Shown: positions 15,166 to 24,752 of the stretch, in pieces
Numbering within the stretch: position 1 is the first letter of the stretch
Layout of the letters: each line of letters begins with the position of its first letter
Source: Leisingera sp. ANG-Vp
GTDB taxonomy: Bacteria; Pseudomonadota; Alphaproteobacteria; Rhodobacterales; Rhodobacteraceae
DNA: 64,000 bases
NCBI RefSeq assembly: GCF_000813725.1
Contig: NZ_JWLD01000037.1
Span: 62,001 to 126,000 of the forward strand
Reading direction: 5' to 3'
Notes under the pieces: model-generated
Told to the model about the DNA's origin: nothing
The model's input: only the letters and a program-made list of their open reading frames with translations
Database searches by the model: none
Program-made: the position numbers and the translations under genes

Positions 15166-17028
15166 TCACTTCTCAGTGAATTTCAATTCAATCCGCCGGT
15201 TCTGCGCCCTGGCCTCCGGCGTATCTTCCAGATTGACCGGCTGATACTCGCCAAACCCGTTGGCCGCCAGCCGCGACGGCGGCACGCCCAATGCTTCTAC
15301 CATATAACGCACTACCGACAGTGCCCGGCCCTGGCTGAGCTCCCAGTTGTCGGCAAATTTCGGATGCACGCCCAGCGGCGTATCATCTGTATGGCCGTCC
15401 ACCCGGATTACCCAATTGATCTCAGGCGGGATTGCCGCCACCACGCTCTGCAGGATCGAGACCACCTTGGCAATCTCCACCTGGCCCTCTGGCGACAGCG
15501 TGGCGCTGCCCGGCGCAAACAGCACTTCAGAAGCAAAGACAAAGCGGTCGCCCTGGATCGTCACCCCCTCCTGAGTGCCCAGAAGATCGCGCAGGCGGCC
15601 AAAGAACTCCGAGCGGTATCGCGCCAGATCCTGCGCTTCATCCGCCAGCCGGCCCGCTTCGGCTTCCAGCCGCGCAGCCTCTGCCTCCAGCCGCTTGCTC
15701 TCCTCTTCCTCCAGCAAGCGGCGCTTGCGCTCCTCAGAAGCCGCGCGGGCCAGCGCGGCGTTCAGGTCCTGGCCAAGGTTTTGCAGCTGCACCTGCTGCG
15801 CCGCATCGCGGGCCTGATAATCATCCAGGATCGCCTGCAGACCGCCAAGCTGCTCGCGCAACGCTGCCACCTGCTGATTGAGCAGCGCTGTTTCGCGGCG
15901 GGCTTCCTCTGAGATGGCCTGTTCGTCTGACAGGGCGGAACGGGCCTGGGCCAGCAGCGCGGCCCGCTCCTCGGCCAGTGTCAGCCGCTCCGACGCGGAA
16001 GCTTCTGCCGTTTCCAGATCCGCCACGGCGGCCAGCAGGCGCTGGCGCAGTACATCCGCATCCGCAGCCTGCGTTTCAGCAGCCGCCAAAGCTGCTTTGG
16101 CCTCTGCAAGTTCCGCTGCCAGCTGACCGGCTTCGGCGTCCGAGCCGGCGCGTGCTGCCTCCAGCTCGCTCAACTGTGCATCAAGCTGTTTCTTTGCGGC
16201 TTCTGCAGCCGCCAGCAGGGTCAGCGTATCCTCCGCCTCCTGCCGCTGCGCTTCCAGCGCCAGCGTCATGGCGGTGAGCTCAGCATCGGCTGTTTGCAGA
16301 CGTTCACGCAAGGCTTCAGCCGCAGCTGCCTCTACAAGCCGGGCGGTTTCCTCAGCGCTCAGCTGCTCTTGCAGTTCAGAGATCTGCCCGGCCTGGGCCG
16401 TGCCCTCAGCCTCCAGGCTGGAAATCAGCGCCTCCATCGCTTCCCGCTCTGCGGCAGCCAGCCGCGCAGCTTCGGTTTGGGCATCAATCTCGCCGCGGGC
16501 CTGGGCCAGGGCCAGATTCAAGGCCTCCTGCTCGCTTAGCAGCGCGGTGCGAGCTGCTTCAAGGCTTTCGCGCTCGGCGCTCAAATCTGCAACCTGCAAC
16601 CGGGCTGCATCGCGGCTGGCAATCAGTGCCGCGACCTGCGCCTCAAAACCCGTGATGCGGCTGGCGGCCTCTGCCAGTTCACCTGCCTGCCGGTCGCGTT
16701 CAGCGGTCAGCGAAGTGATCAGGCTGCGGGCTTGCTCCAGATCCTGTTCCGCCGTGTTCAGCGTTGAGGTCAGCGCCCCCAGCCGGGCGTTCAGGCGGCT
16801 GTTCTCGCGTTCTTCCAGCCCCAGGGCTGAGGCCAGCGCACTGACTTCGGCCGACAGCTCATCCAGCTGGCTTTCCTGGCCTGTGATCGTCTCGCGCAAA
16901 ACAAACTGCACCACCATGAAGATGGTCAGCACAAACATCAGCACCAGGAGGAGCCCGGTCATCGCATCAACAAACCCGGGCCAGATCGAGGCCTGGAACC
17001 GCTGCCCTGTGCGCCGGGAGAGGGCCAT
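15166..17028 (-). CDS. MotB/ZorB-like OmpA-domain protein with long coiled coil
   Basis: A 620-residue inner-membrane protein. The single transmembrane helix (about residues 18-44, WPGFVDAMTGLLLVLMFVL) carries an aspartate at the MotB/ExbD proton-carrying position. A coiled coil of about 400 residues, rich in alanine, glutamate and leucine, follows (about 50-465). The C-terminal OmpA/MotB peptidoglycan-binding domain has VDGHTDDTPLG and NWELSQGRALSVVRYM. It lies three bases downstream of a MotA/ExbB-like gene. The pair looks like a proton-driven motor unit anchored to peptidoglycan. It is not flagellar by context, and its role is unknown. Confidence 0.85.
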   Translation of the reverse strand: MALSRRTGQRFQASIWPGFVDAMTGLLLVLMFVLTIFMVVQFVLRETITGQESQLDELSAEVSALASALGLEERENSRLNARLGALTSTLNTAEQDLEQARSLITSLTAERDRQAGELAEAASRITGFEAQVAALIASRDAARLQVADLSAERESLEAARTALLSEQEALNLALAQARGEIDAQTEAARLAAAEREAMEALISSLEAEGTAQAGQISELQEQLSAEETARLVEAAAAEALRERLQTADAELTAMTLALEAQRQEAEDTLTLLAAAEAAKKQLDAQLSELEAARAGSDAEAGQLAAELAEAKAALAAAETQAADADVLRQRLLAAVADLETAEASASERLTLAEERAALLAQARSALSDEQAISEEARRETALLNQQVAALREQLGGLQAILDDYQARDAAQQVQLQNLGQDLNAALARAASEERKRRLLEEEESKRLEAEAARLEAEAGRLADEAQDLARYRSEFFGRLRDLLGTQEGVTIQGDRFVFASEVLFAPGSATLSPEGQVEIAKVVSILQSVVAAIPPEINWVIRVDGHTDDTPLGVHPKFADNWELSQGRALSVVRYMVEALGVPPSRLAANGFGEYQPVNLEDTPEARAQNRRIELKFTEK

Positions 17029-17031
17029 GGC

Positions 17032-18222
17032 TTACTCCCCCGCGTCCCGGCCCGGCATGCCGCCGCGCGACAGCCCGCGCGGACGGGCGAATGCCTTGAC
17101 CAAGAGGTCAATGTCCTTGCGCAGCTCGGTAAGGCTTTCCTGACGGCCGGCCGAGATCTCCTCGAGGATGCGCAGCATCTGCACGTCAATCGAGCGCAGC
17201 CGCATCCGGCTTTCGGCGTCGATCCCGCCGTGCTCGCCCTGGGCGCGCAGAATCTCGGTCAGTGCCTCCTGCCCTACCGCGACCCGGTCCAGCGCAGCGG
17301 TGATGGTGCCGGTCTGATCCTGGCGCCGGTTCATTTCCTGAATGGTTTCCACCAGGTCGCTCAGCTTCTGGTCCACTGCCGCGCGCCCTGCCGAGGTTTC
17401 GGCAAACATCATCTGCAGCGCGTCCATCTGCTCGGCCATATTGTCGAGCACCTGCGAGACCACGCCGCTGTCGCCCGGTCCGTCCTCGCCCGAGGAGAAG
17501 CTGACGCGGGTGATTGAGGACAGCCATTCCTCCAATTCTCGGTAAAAGCGGTTCTGGCCGTGGCCGGCAAACAGCTCCAACAGGCCGACGATCAGCGAGC
17601 CAGCCAGGCCCAAGAGCGACGAAGCAAACGCCACACCCATGCCGCCCAGTTGCGCCTCAAGGCCGGTCATCAGACGGTTGAAGACGGAAAGCCCCTCCTC
17701 GCCTTCTTGCGGCGCCAGACTGCGGATGGTGTCGACCACGGCCGGAACCGTGGTGGCCAAGCCGTAGAAAGTGCCCAGAAGGCCCAGGAAAATCAGAAGG
17801 TTGACAATGTAACGGGTGATTTCTCGATCTTCATCGACACGATTGGCAACCGAGTCCAGGATCGAACGGGTCGAGGCCGAGCCCAGCTGCATCCGGGCGC
17901 TGCGCGAACCCAGCAGCGAGGCCAGCGGTGCCAGCATCGAGGGCGGGCGGCGGTGCTCCTGATTGTCGCCGGCGGCGAAGCGTTCGATCCAGCGCACCGA
18001 GCCGATGAGCTGCACCACCTGCCAGAAACAGGCCAGCACGCCGATCACGAACACAAGGACGATAAAGCCGTTGAGCCAGGGGTTGGCCTCGAACACCGGC
18101 AGCACCCGCGGCAGCGCCACAAAGGCGCCAAAGCCGGAAAGCCCCAGCGCGATCAGCATCATGATGATCTGCCGCACCGGCTGGGAGAACTGCGGCCGGG
18201 TCTTGCGGTCTGGCTGCGCCAT
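17032..18222 (-). CDS. MotA/TolQ/ExbB-like (ZorA-like) membrane protein
   Basis: A 396-residue protein with two N-terminal membrane helices (about 18-40 and 48-72), then a MotA/TolQ/ExbB channel core (ITRYIVNLLIFLGLLGTFYGL and GMGVAFASSLLGLAGSLIVGLLELF, about 140-230). The cytoplasmic tail of about 150 residues is probably helical. It should pair with the next gene's product as stator subunits. ZorA of the Zorya defence system has a similar plan, but no zorC, zorD or zorE gene is adjacent (chaC lies upstream), so I do not call Zorya. It is probably a conserved housekeeping pair in this group. Confidence 0.85.
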   Translation of the reverse strand: MAQPDRKTRPQFSQPVRQIIMMLIALGLSGFGAFVALPRVLPVFEANPWLNGFIVLVFVIGVLACFWQVVQLIGSVRWIERFAAGDNQEHRRPPSMLAPLASLLGSRSARMQLGSASTRSILDSVANRVDEDREITRYIVNLLIFLGLLGTFYGLATTVPAVVDTIRSLAPQEGEEGLSVFNRLMTGLEAQLGGMGVAFASSLLGLAGSLIVGLLELFAGHGQNRFYRELEEWLSSITRVSFSSGEDGPGDSGVVSQVLDNMAEQMDALQMMFAETSAGRAAVDQKLSDLVETIQEMNRRQDQTGTITAALDRVAVGQEALTEILRAQGEHGGIDAESRMRLRSIDVQMLRILEEISAGRQESLTELRKDIDLLVKAFARPRGLSRGGMPGRDAGE

Positions 18223-18299
18223 CTTGTCGGGCTCCTGACACTTTTGCTGCTCGTATTGCGTTTGCAGCCTATAAGCAAAGTGTCAAAAGCGCCAAGGCT

Positions 18300-18830
18300 T
18301 TATGCGGTGATTTCCCGTACCCTGCCGGTCAGCCAGTCAAGGTCGCGGTCCGCCAGGCCGATCTCGGCCAGATGCTCGGCAGTGTTGTAGAGATATTCGG
18401 TATTCGGCCCGCGCCCGCCAACCGCATGGGCGATCATCTGCGCCTGCTCTTCCAGGCTGAGGCCGCCGCAATACTGCACATGGTGCGGATCGATCACATA
18501 GGTGACCGCCGTCACCACCGAGCCGTCCGCCAGCTCCACCTCCAGGTCACGCTCCAGATAGGCTGAGGAGATCAGCTCGCGCTCGCGCAGCTCGGCAAGG
18601 GTCTGCTCTTCGTGGCCGGCCTCAACCGACAGTGCCAGCCCCTTGCAATGGGCGCCTTCGGTCGCGTCCAGCGCCAGCACCAGGCCCGGGTGATCCTCAG
18701 TGCCGCGGTGATGGATCGAGGTCATGCAGAAGGAACGCGCATAGCCGTGCAGCACCGCCACCTCGCGCCGCGCCACGGGAAACCCCGGGTTCCAAAGAAG
18801 CGATCCGTATCCGAATACCCACATGGTCAT
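18300..18830 (-). CDS. chaC: Gamma-glutamylcyclotransferase (ChaC family)
   Basis: A 176-residue cytosolic enzyme with the diagnostic N terminus VFGYGSLLWNPGF, which is the YGSL substrate loop. The later motif DHPGLVLALD is followed by a catalytic-region glutamate in YLERDLEVELADG. ChaC enzymes release 5-oxoproline from glutathione. I chose the ATG at 18830 (MTMWVFGYG); an ATG two codons later is also possible, and the frame stays open further upstream without conservation. It lies upstream of the motor pair on the same strand and divergent from DUF2125. Confidence 0.93.
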   Translation of the reverse strand: MTMWVFGYGSLLWNPGFPVARREVAVLHGYARSFCMTSIHHRGTEDHPGLVLALDATEGAHCKGLALSVEAGHEEQTLAELRERELISSAYLERDLEVELADGSVVTAVTYVIDPHHVQYCGGLSLEEQAQMIAHAVGGRGPNTEYLYNTAEHLAEIGLADRDLDWLTGRVREITA

Positions 18831-18897
18831 GTTGTCTGGCCCTTTCTGCTCTCCCTCTATAAACAGCAATCCTGCTGCGGACAAAAGAGGCTATCCA

Positions 18898-19896
18898 ATG
18901 CGCCTGGCCAAACTGCTGATCACCGCCCTGGTGCTGTGGAGCCTTTACTGGGCGGCCGCGGCCTGGGGGCTGAGGGCCGGCATCGCCGCCTGGTTCGCCG
19001 AGCAGGAACGGCAGGGGTGGCAGGCGGAGTATGCCGGGCTTGAAACCAGCGGTTACCCTCTGCGCCATGCAACCCGGATCACCGGCCCTGCGCTGGCAGA
19101 CCCGGGCACTGGCACCGCCTGGCGGGCGGATTGGCTGGACCTCGAAAACCCGGCGCTCTGGCCCGGATATCTGACGCTGGGGTTTCCTGAAACAGCGCAG
19201 CGGCTGTCCTATTTCGACCACACCGCAGTCATCACTGCACAGAGATTGCGGACGAACCTGCAGCTGGCACCGGGTACAGCACTGCAGCTGGAAGAATTGG
19301 CTTTGTCCTCCGGCCCCTGGCAGATCGCCCGCAGCGGCGAGGCGGTGCTCAGCGGCAGCGCGCTGGACCTGAGCATGGAGCAATCCGGCGAACCAGAAGT
19401 CTACCGGGTTGCCGCAAAGGCTTCGGAGTTCGCCCCGCGTGCGGCTTGGCGGCGGCGGCTTGCGGCCAGCTCGGACCTCCCGGAGCGGTTCGACACGCTG
19501 GCAGTGGAGATGACCGTCACCTTTGATGCGCCCTGGGACCGCACCGCGCTGGAACAGCAGCGGCCGCAACCGCGCCGGATCGATCTGAAACTGGCCGAAG
19601 CGCGGTGGGGCGGCCTTCAGCTCAAGGCGGCTGGAACCGTCACCGTGGATGAGCGCGGCCTGCCGGAAGGCAACGTTGCCTTGCAGGCGGAAAACTGGCG
19701 CGGATTGGTGCTGATGGCCGAACGCAGCGGGGTGCTGCCGCCAGCCCTGCGCGGCTCGGTGGAACGGGTATTGGATCTCCTGGCCCAAGCCAGCGGAAAT
19801 CCGCGCCATCTTGATATTACGTTGGGGTTCTCAGACGGCCTTGTGACCCTGGGCCCCCTGCCCCTGGGCCCCGCACCGCAGCTGATCATCCGCTGA
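18898..19896 (+). CDS. DUF2125 domain protein
   Basis: A 332-residue protein with an N-terminal hydrophobic segment (residues 4-28, LAKLLITALVLWSLYWAAAAWGL) that is a signal anchor or cleavable signal. The body matches the alphaproteobacterial DUF2125 pattern: early YAGLETSGYPLRHATRI and the alternating beta-strand layout of AsmA-like proteins. It is probably periplasmic. The start follows directly on the divergent chaC promoter region (67 bases between starts). The function of the family is unknown. Confidence 0.82.
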   Translation: MRLAKLLITALVLWSLYWAAAAWGLRAGIAAWFAEQERQGWQAEYAGLETSGYPLRHATRITGPALADPGTGTAWRADWLDLENPALWPGYLTLGFPETAQRLSYFDHTAVITAQRLRTNLQLAPGTALQLEELALSSGPWQIARSGEAVLSGSALDLSMEQSGEPEVYRVAAKASEFAPRAAWRRRLAASSDLPERFDTLAVEMTVTFDAPWDRTALEQQRPQPRRIDLKLAEARWGGLQLKAAGTVTVDERGLPEGNVALQAENWRGLVLMAERSGVLPPALRGSVERVLDLLAQASGNPRHLDITLGFSDGLVTLGPLPLGPAPQLIIR

Positions 19897-20025
19897 CCGG
19901 CGCAGCGAGCGATCTGTCAAAAGCCGCACCGCGCAGACACCGTTTTTCCTTTACAAGCAAGCTCGCTCACACAGGAAATGACGCGCCGGAGCGTGCTTGC
20001 ACCTGACGCGCTTCACCAAAAGACC

Positions 20026-20091
20026 CGCGCGCGCAGCGCGCCCGGCCCAAGGCTGTAATGTGCCGCTTCAGGCACTTTCAGGCGCGGGAGC
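20026..20091. repeat. Structured intergenic repeat, probable copy 3 (degenerate)
   Basis: A short GC stem (CGCGC/GCGCG, 20026-20040) is followed by GGCCCAAGGC, a 5-bp hairpin (GTGCC/GGCAC, 20060-20075) and CGCGGGAGC (20083-20091). The order and spacing match the repeats at 14873-14945 and 57675-57746, but the flanking motifs are less well conserved. It again lies between convergent genes. Confidence 0.5.
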
Positions 20092-20097
20092 CTGCCC

Positions 20098-20829
20098 TTA
20101 GCGGCAATAAGAGCCGCCACGGTGGCGGGCGGTATCGAGGTGGAAGTGATCGCGGTGGTAGCGGTCCGCTTCCGGCCCCAGAACGGTGCCGAACGGGCCG
20201 CAGGCGGCTTTCCAGATTTTCTTCAGCTTGCGCCGGGTCTTGCGTTGTTTCCAGCCCTCCAGAACGGTGATGGTCTCACCGCTTTCCAGGGTAAAGCCGG
20301 AAATGTCGATCGCCTTGCCCCGGCCATGCTCCGAGATCTTTGCACCCGGGCGGTTGTTGCGGGTGCGGCAGGCGTAATGGGCGGCCACCCGAAGGGACAC
20401 CACCTTGTTGCGGCGCCCGAAGGCGGTTTCCACCTCACGGTTGATCCAGGTCTTCAGCGCCCGCGCGGTGCTGCAGGTCATCAGGGAGGATTGGCTGAGC
20501 CGAACCCCTGAAATCTCACGCACCCGCACTGCGTCTTTGGCTCCGCAGCCAGGCAGAGTGCCAGCGATGTCACCGGCCTCATCACCCTTGATGTCGATGT
20601 CGCCGCAGACGGCGCCCTTGCGGCGTTTGCGGCGGCCGAACAGCACTTCGGTTTCCAAGCCCTGCCCGCGGGCATGGGGCAGCGGAACCGGCGGCAGCTG
20701 AGGCAATGCAGCCGCGGCCGGGCTCAGGGCTGCAAACTCCAGCGCCTCAGTGGAATACATCTGCGGGCTGTCTGCTGAGGCAGAGGCTCCGAAAATCAGG
20801 AATGCCAGAACCGCGCCCGCCCGGATCAT
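20098..20829 (-). CDS. Extensin-like C-terminal domain protein
   Basis: A 243-residue exported protein. Residues 1-19 form a signal peptide (VLAFLIFGASASA). The C-terminal ~150 residues match the bacterial extensin-like domain: VRLSQSSLMTCSTARALKTWI, the HYACRTRNNRPGAKISEHGRG block and DRYHRDHFHLD near the end, with conserved Cys and the SEHGRGKAIDISGF motif. This domain is related to D,D-/L,D-peptidase folds, so a cell-wall role is plausible but inferred. Its start overlaps the end of tyrC by four bases. Confidence 0.87.
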   Translation of the reverse strand: MIRAGAVLAFLIFGASASADSPQMYSTEALEFAALSPAAAALPQLPPVPLPHARGQGLETEVLFGRRKRRKGAVCGDIDIKGDEAGDIAGTLPGCGAKDAVRVREISGVRLSQSSLMTCSTARALKTWINREVETAFGRRNKVVSLRVAAHYACRTRNNRPGAKISEHGRGKAIDISGFTLESGETITVLEGWKQRKTRRKLKKIWKAACGPFGTVLGPEADRYHRDHFHLDTARHRGGSYCR

Positions 20830-21758
20830 TTCTTCTGCCCCCGGCCGAAGTCGGGCGCATCGGTGTCCTGGCCGGCCTCGATGATGCCGCGGCGGATGGC
20901 ACGGGTGCGGGTGAAGTAGTCATGCAGGTGTTCGCCGTCACCGGTGCGGATCGCCCGCTGCAGCGCAAACAGCTCCTCAGTGAAGCGGCCCAAGATCTCC
21001 AGCGTAGCGTCCTTGTTGGTCAGGAACACATCGCGCCACATGGTCGGGTCCGAGGCGGCGATCCGGGTGAAGTCGCGGAAGCCGGCGGCGGAATACTTGA
21101 TCACCTCGCTGTCGGTAACCCGGCGCAAGTCGTCGGCGACACCGACCATAGTGTAGGCGATCAGGTGCGGCGTATGCGAGGTGACGGCCAGCACCAGGTC
21201 GTGGTGGTCGGCGTCCATCACATCGACATTGGCGCCCATGCCCTCCCACAGTTTGCGCAGCTGCTCCACCGCCTGCGAGTCGGTACCCTCAACCGGAACC
21301 AGCAGCGACCAGCGGTTGTCGAACAGTTCGGCAAAGCCGGATTCCGGACCCGAATGCTCGGTGCCGGCCAGCGGGTGGGCCGGTACGAAATGCACGCCCT
21401 CCGGGATATGCGGCTGAACCGCGTCGATCACATGGCGCTTGACCGAGCCCACGTCAGACACGGTGGCACCAGGCTTCAGCACGGGCGCGATGTCTTTCAT
21501 CACCGGGCCCATGGCGCCGACAGGAACGCAGAGCACCACCAGATCGGCATCCTTCACCGCCTCCTGTGCGCTATCGCAAACGCGGTCGCAAAGGCCAATC
21601 TGGCGCGCGGTTTCGCGGGTTTCCTGGCTGCGGGCATATCCGGTGACCTCGCCTGCCAGCCCTGCGCGCTTCATCGCCCAGAACATCGAGGACGCAATCA
21701 GGCCGAGCCCGATCAGCGCCACGCGGCCGTAGACTTGCCCGTTATCCTGGCTGCTCAT
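20826..21758 (-). CDS. tyrC: Prephenate/arogenate dehydrogenase
   Basis: A 310-residue NAD(P)-dependent enzyme of tyrosine synthesis. The Rossmann loop [20 protein letters not shown] is at the N terminus. The TyrA-type signatures [14 protein letters not shown] and [17 protein letters not shown] (catalytic His region) follow. [13 protein letters not shown] and the [16 protein letters not shown] helix complete the dimer domain. The start is the ATG at 21758, which overlaps the hisC stop (ATGA). The tandem hisC-tyrC pair is a common arrangement because the aminotransferase can also act on aromatic acids. Confidence 0.93.
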   Translation of the reverse strand: MSSQDNGQVYGRVALIGLGLIASSMFWAMKRAGLAGEVTGYARSQETRETARQIGLCDRVCDSAQEAVKDADLVVLCVPVGAMGPVMKDIAPVLKPGATVSDVGSVKRHVIDAVQPHIPEGVHFVPAHPLAGTEHSGPESGFAELFDNRWSLLVPVEGTDSQAVEQLRKLWEGMGANVDVMDADHHDLVLAVTSHTPHLIAYTMVGVADDLRRVTDSEVIKYSAAGFRDFTRIAASDPTMWRDVFLTNKDATLEILGRFTEELFALQRAIRTGDGEHLHDYFTRTRAIRRGIIEAGQDTDAPDFGRGQKK

Positions 21759-22840
21759 GCCTGCCCCTCTTTGAATGCTTTCACCCCGTCGGCCACCCGG
21801 CGGCAAGACGCCTCGTCACCGATGGTGATGCGCAGTGCGGCGGGCAGGTTGTATCCTGCCACCCGGCGCACGATCAGCCCTTGCGATTGCAGGTAAGTGT
21901 CGCAGGCTTCGGCCTCATCCTGGCTGCCAAAACGCGCCAGGATGAAATTGGTGCTGGAAACATCGGACGGCACGCCAAGCTCCGCCAGGGCGTTTGCCAG
22001 CCAGGCGCGCCACTTGCTGTTCTCGGCGCGGCACTGGTCCACGTAGTCCACATCGCGCACCGAGGCCTCGGCCCCTGCCAGCGCGGTGCTGGAGACGTTG
22101 AACGGCCCGCGGACCCGGTTCAGCACATTGATGATTTCCTTGGGGCCATAGCCCCAGCCGATGCGCGCGCCGCCCAGCCCGTAGATCTTGGAGAAGGTGC
22201 GGGTCATGAAGACGTTGCTGCGGGCGGCAATCACCGCGGCGCCGGCATCGAAGCCTTCGACATATTCCGCATAGGCGCCGTCCAGCACCAGCAAGGCACC
22301 TTCGGGCAGGCCATCCGCAAGCCGGGCCACCTCAGCCTCGCTGATCATGGTTCCGGTGGGATTGTTGGGGTTGGCGATGAACACCAGCTTGGTCTTCTCG
22401 GAGCAGCCCGCCAGCAGCGCATCAACATCGGTGACCCGCTCGCGTTCCTTGACCTCAACCGGGGTGGCTCCCGCTGCCAGCGCGCTGATGCGGTACATGG
22501 CAAAGCCATGTTCTGTGTACAGCACCTCGTCGCCCGGGCCGGCATAGGCCTGGCACAGAAAGGCAATGATCTCGTCGCTGCCCGCGCCGCAGATGATCTG
22601 CTCCGGCTCCAGCCCGTGAACCTCGCCGATCGCCTGCCGCAGCGCCGCATGGTCCGAGCTGGGATAACGGTGCATGCTGGCCGCCGCGTCCTGCATCGCC
22701 TGAATAGCGCGCGGGCTGGGGCCAAGGGGGTTCTCGTTCGAGGAGAGCTTCACAACATTGCTCACCCCTTTCACATGGGCAGCCCCGCCCTGGTACAGAG
22801 CGATGTCCATGATACCGGGCTGCGGTGTGAGTTGGGTCAT
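21755..22840 (-). CDS. hisC: Histidinol-phosphate aminotransferase
   Basis: A 361-residue fold-type I PLP enzyme. It shows [17 protein letters not shown] at the N terminus, [12 protein letters not shown] at the cofactor pocket, the [10 protein letters not shown] aspartate/tyrosine pair, and the PLP lysine in [20 protein letters not shown]. It converts imidazole-acetol phosphate to histidinol phosphate and probably also transaminates prephenate or phenylpyruvate, given the overlapping tyrC. The upstream gap to the next gene is 137 bases and holds a strong hairpin. Confidence 0.94.
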   Translation of the reverse strand: MTQLTPQPGIMDIALYQGGAAHVKGVSNVVKLSSNENPLGPSPRAIQAMQDAAASMHRYPSSDHAALRQAIGEVHGLEPEQIICGAGSDEIIAFLCQAYAGPGDEVLYTEHGFAMYRISALAAGATPVEVKERERVTDVDALLAGCSEKTKLVFIANPNNPTGTMISEAEVARLADGLPEGALLVLDGAYAEYVEGFDAGAAVIAARSNVFMTRTFSKIYGLGGARIGWGYGPKEIINVLNRVRGPFNVSSTALAGAEASVRDVDYVDQCRAENSKWRAWLANALAELGVPSDVSSTNFILARFGSQDEAEACDTYLQSQGLIVRRVAGYNLPAALRITIGDEASCRRVADGVKAFKEGQA

Positions 22841-22889
22841 AATTACGGGCTCCTTAATTCCAGCCCGTCATAGCGGCCCAAACGCCGGT

Positions 22890-22916
22890 GGGGAAGCACC
22901 AAGATGATGCTTCCCC
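22890..22916. terminator. Hairpin downstream of the 548-residue orphan gene
   Basis: A perfect 9-bp stem (GGGGAAGCA at 22890-22898 and TGCTTCCCC at 22908-22916) encloses a 9-base loop. It lies about 60 bases past the minus-strand gene end, without a T run. A second small inverted repeat (CTGCCG/CGGCAG) is next to it. The 11-mer GGGGAAGCACC recurs inverted at 24753-24763, on the other side of the gene. Confidence 0.5.
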
Positions 22917-22977
22917 AATGCTGCCGCCCCCTCCCGGCAGCCCCCGGCGCTGGCAGGGCGTATCAGAGTCTGGCTCC

Positions 22978-24624
22978 CTAATGCGCGCCTGCTGTCTTGG
23001 GCATCTTGCGCTTGGCCTCGGCCATGATGATCTTCTGGATCTCCTTGCGCAGTTCCATGTCCTTGCGCATCGCCTCATTGGCCTGCTTCTGCATGGTGCC
23101 GGCCGACTGCGAGCCGTCCGAGCTGTTCAGGGCCTCACCCGCATATTTGCTGAGCGTCTTGCCGGAGATCTGCTTGGCAATCTCGCCATAGATCGCGTCG
23201 CCATGCAGCTTGATGAAATCCTCGGTGGCCTTGACGCCGTATTTGGCGATCAGGTCCTTCTTGACCGCGCCTTCCATGGCGGCCGGCGCCAGCTTGGTCT
23301 TGAGGAATTTCTCTGCCGCTGAGGTGAAGCCGGAGGAGAATTTCTCCAGCGCCTTGCCGGCACCCGCCGACATGATGCCTGCGGTCAGGATCTTGGCGAT
23401 GCTCTCCTTGATCTCCTTGGTGTTGGGCGGGCGGCCCTTTTCGATCAGGGGTTTGGCGAGGCCAATGGTTTCCTTGAGCGCCTCGGTCACCATGGCTTCG
23501 CCTGCCTTGGATTTCAGGAACTTCTCAAAGAAGGCCTTCACCGCCTTTTTGGGCAGCTCGCGCGAGAGCTTCTTGGCGGCCGCCTTGGCCAGATCGTCCG
23601 CCAGGCCCGCTGAAAGCTTGGCCGTCAGCTTGCCGCCCGCGGCCCCTGCGAGGCCGGCAATGAAGCTGTCGATGAAGACCTTCTTGGCCGCGCCGTCCCA
23701 GGTGACCTTGTTGCCCGCCAGATGCTCACCCAGCTGGCCTGCGCTGGATTTCAGCGCCTCGGTGCTGGCGGCGGCAATGGCATGGGCCTTGGCCGGCGAC
23801 ATGCCCTTGGTCGCCACCAGACGGGCGGTCATATAGGTTTCGACCACGGCAAAGGAGACCTCGCGCACCACTTCCAGTTTCCAGACAATGGCGCCGGCGG
23901 TGCTGATGCGCTGGTCTATGAATTTCTTAAAGGCCTTGCCGCCGGTATTATAGGCCTTGGAGGCCTTCACGTCCTGCTTGTAGACCTTCTTCCAGTCCGG
24001 TTTCTTCTTGCTGGTCAGCGTCTTGAGCAGGCTTGCCTCGGAACGCGCATTCAGGATCGCAGTCCAGGGCGGGTCGGTCTTATCGTTGACCATGCTGACG
24101 GCAAATTCCGTCAAAGCGTTCAGGAAAGTCTCGTTGCCCTGGCGGGTGTTTTCCACCTCGTTGCAGAAATCGACCCAGGATTCCGCCTGACCGTACATCA
24201 TCTCAGCCTTGGCCAGAAGCTTGCGGCGCAGTTCCTCCTGGCCCGCTTCATACTCCGCCACGGTGATCAGCTTGGTCTTGCCGTTTTCGACAACTTCAAC
24301 CCGTTCAACTTTGGTATCCGCGGCGTATTGCGCGGCCAATTTGGGCAATCCCGCGTTCCAGGTGCGCATGCCGGGATCGACAATGCCGTCAGGCTTGCGG
24401 AAGCCCAGTTTCTTCTTCTGGAAGTCCCGGATCGTTTTGATCAGCCCGGCATCGCATTTGGTGCTGATCTCAACGGAATAACCGTTCGCCTTGAGCATCA
24501 GACGCACCAGTTCGACGTCTGCGGGATTGTTCTTAACGGGTTTGAATTTGCTTTCGCCGGTCTTGGGATCCGGCTTGGTAATGCGTTTCTTGTCGCCCAC
24601 CGGGGCGGACAGCTTGAGGGCCAT
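22978..24624 (-). CDS. Orphan peptidoglycan-binding-like protein, possible effector
   Basis: A 548-residue, lysine- and alanine-rich protein I do not recognise in full. The N-terminal part (about residues 35-95: DVELVRLMLKANGYSVEIST, then LIKTIRDFQKKKLGFRKPDG and DPGMRTWNAGL) looks like a PG_binding_1 fold. The remainder is almost wholly helical, with a glycine/alanine-rich amphipathic stretch (FIAGLAGAAGGKLTAKLSAG, about 315-335). There is no signal peptide. This plan is reminiscent of proteins loaded into contractile injection or type VI systems, but none is nearby and no immunity gene is seen. The start at 24624 has GGAG eight bases upstream. Confidence 0.6.
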   Translation of the reverse strand: MALKLSAPVGDKKRITKPDPKTGESKFKPVKNNPADVELVRLMLKANGYSVEISTKCDAGLIKTIRDFQKKKLGFRKPDGIVDPGMRTWNAGLPKLAAQYAADTKVERVEVVENGKTKLITVAEYEAGQEELRRKLLAKAEMMYGQAESWVDFCNEVENTRQGNETFLNALTEFAVSMVNDKTDPPWTAILNARSEASLLKTLTSKKKPDWKKVYKQDVKASKAYNTGGKAFKKFIDQRISTAGAIVWKLEVVREVSFAVVETYMTARLVATKGMSPAKAHAIAAASTEALKSSAGQLGEHLAGNKVTWDGAAKKVFIDSFIAGLAGAAGGKLTAKLSAGLADDLAKAAAKKLSRELPKKAVKAFFEKFLKSKAGEAMVTEALKETIGLAKPLIEKGRPPNTKEIKESIAKILTAGIMSAGAGKALEKFSSGFTSAAEKFLKTKLAPAAMEGAVKKDLIAKYGVKATEDFIKLHGDAIYGEIAKQISGKTLSKYAGEALNSSDGSQSAGTMQKQANEAMRKDMELRKEIQKIIMAEAKRKMPKTAGAH

Positions 24625-24752
24625 AACACAGCTCCGACTTTTTACTACAGTCAAAGCCTGCCATAGCCTGTTAGCGCTGTCCCGGGGGATTTAGAATAGA
24701 CTTTCCCCCTTTAATTGGCCGGTGCGGATACCTACATATCACGGGTATGTGA

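Noticed and set aside
15166-18222. Zorya phage-defence system
   Set aside because: Only ZorA/ZorB-like genes are present; no ZorC, ZorD or ZorE type gene is adjacent, and the neighbours (chaC, M23 peptidase) look like core genes.
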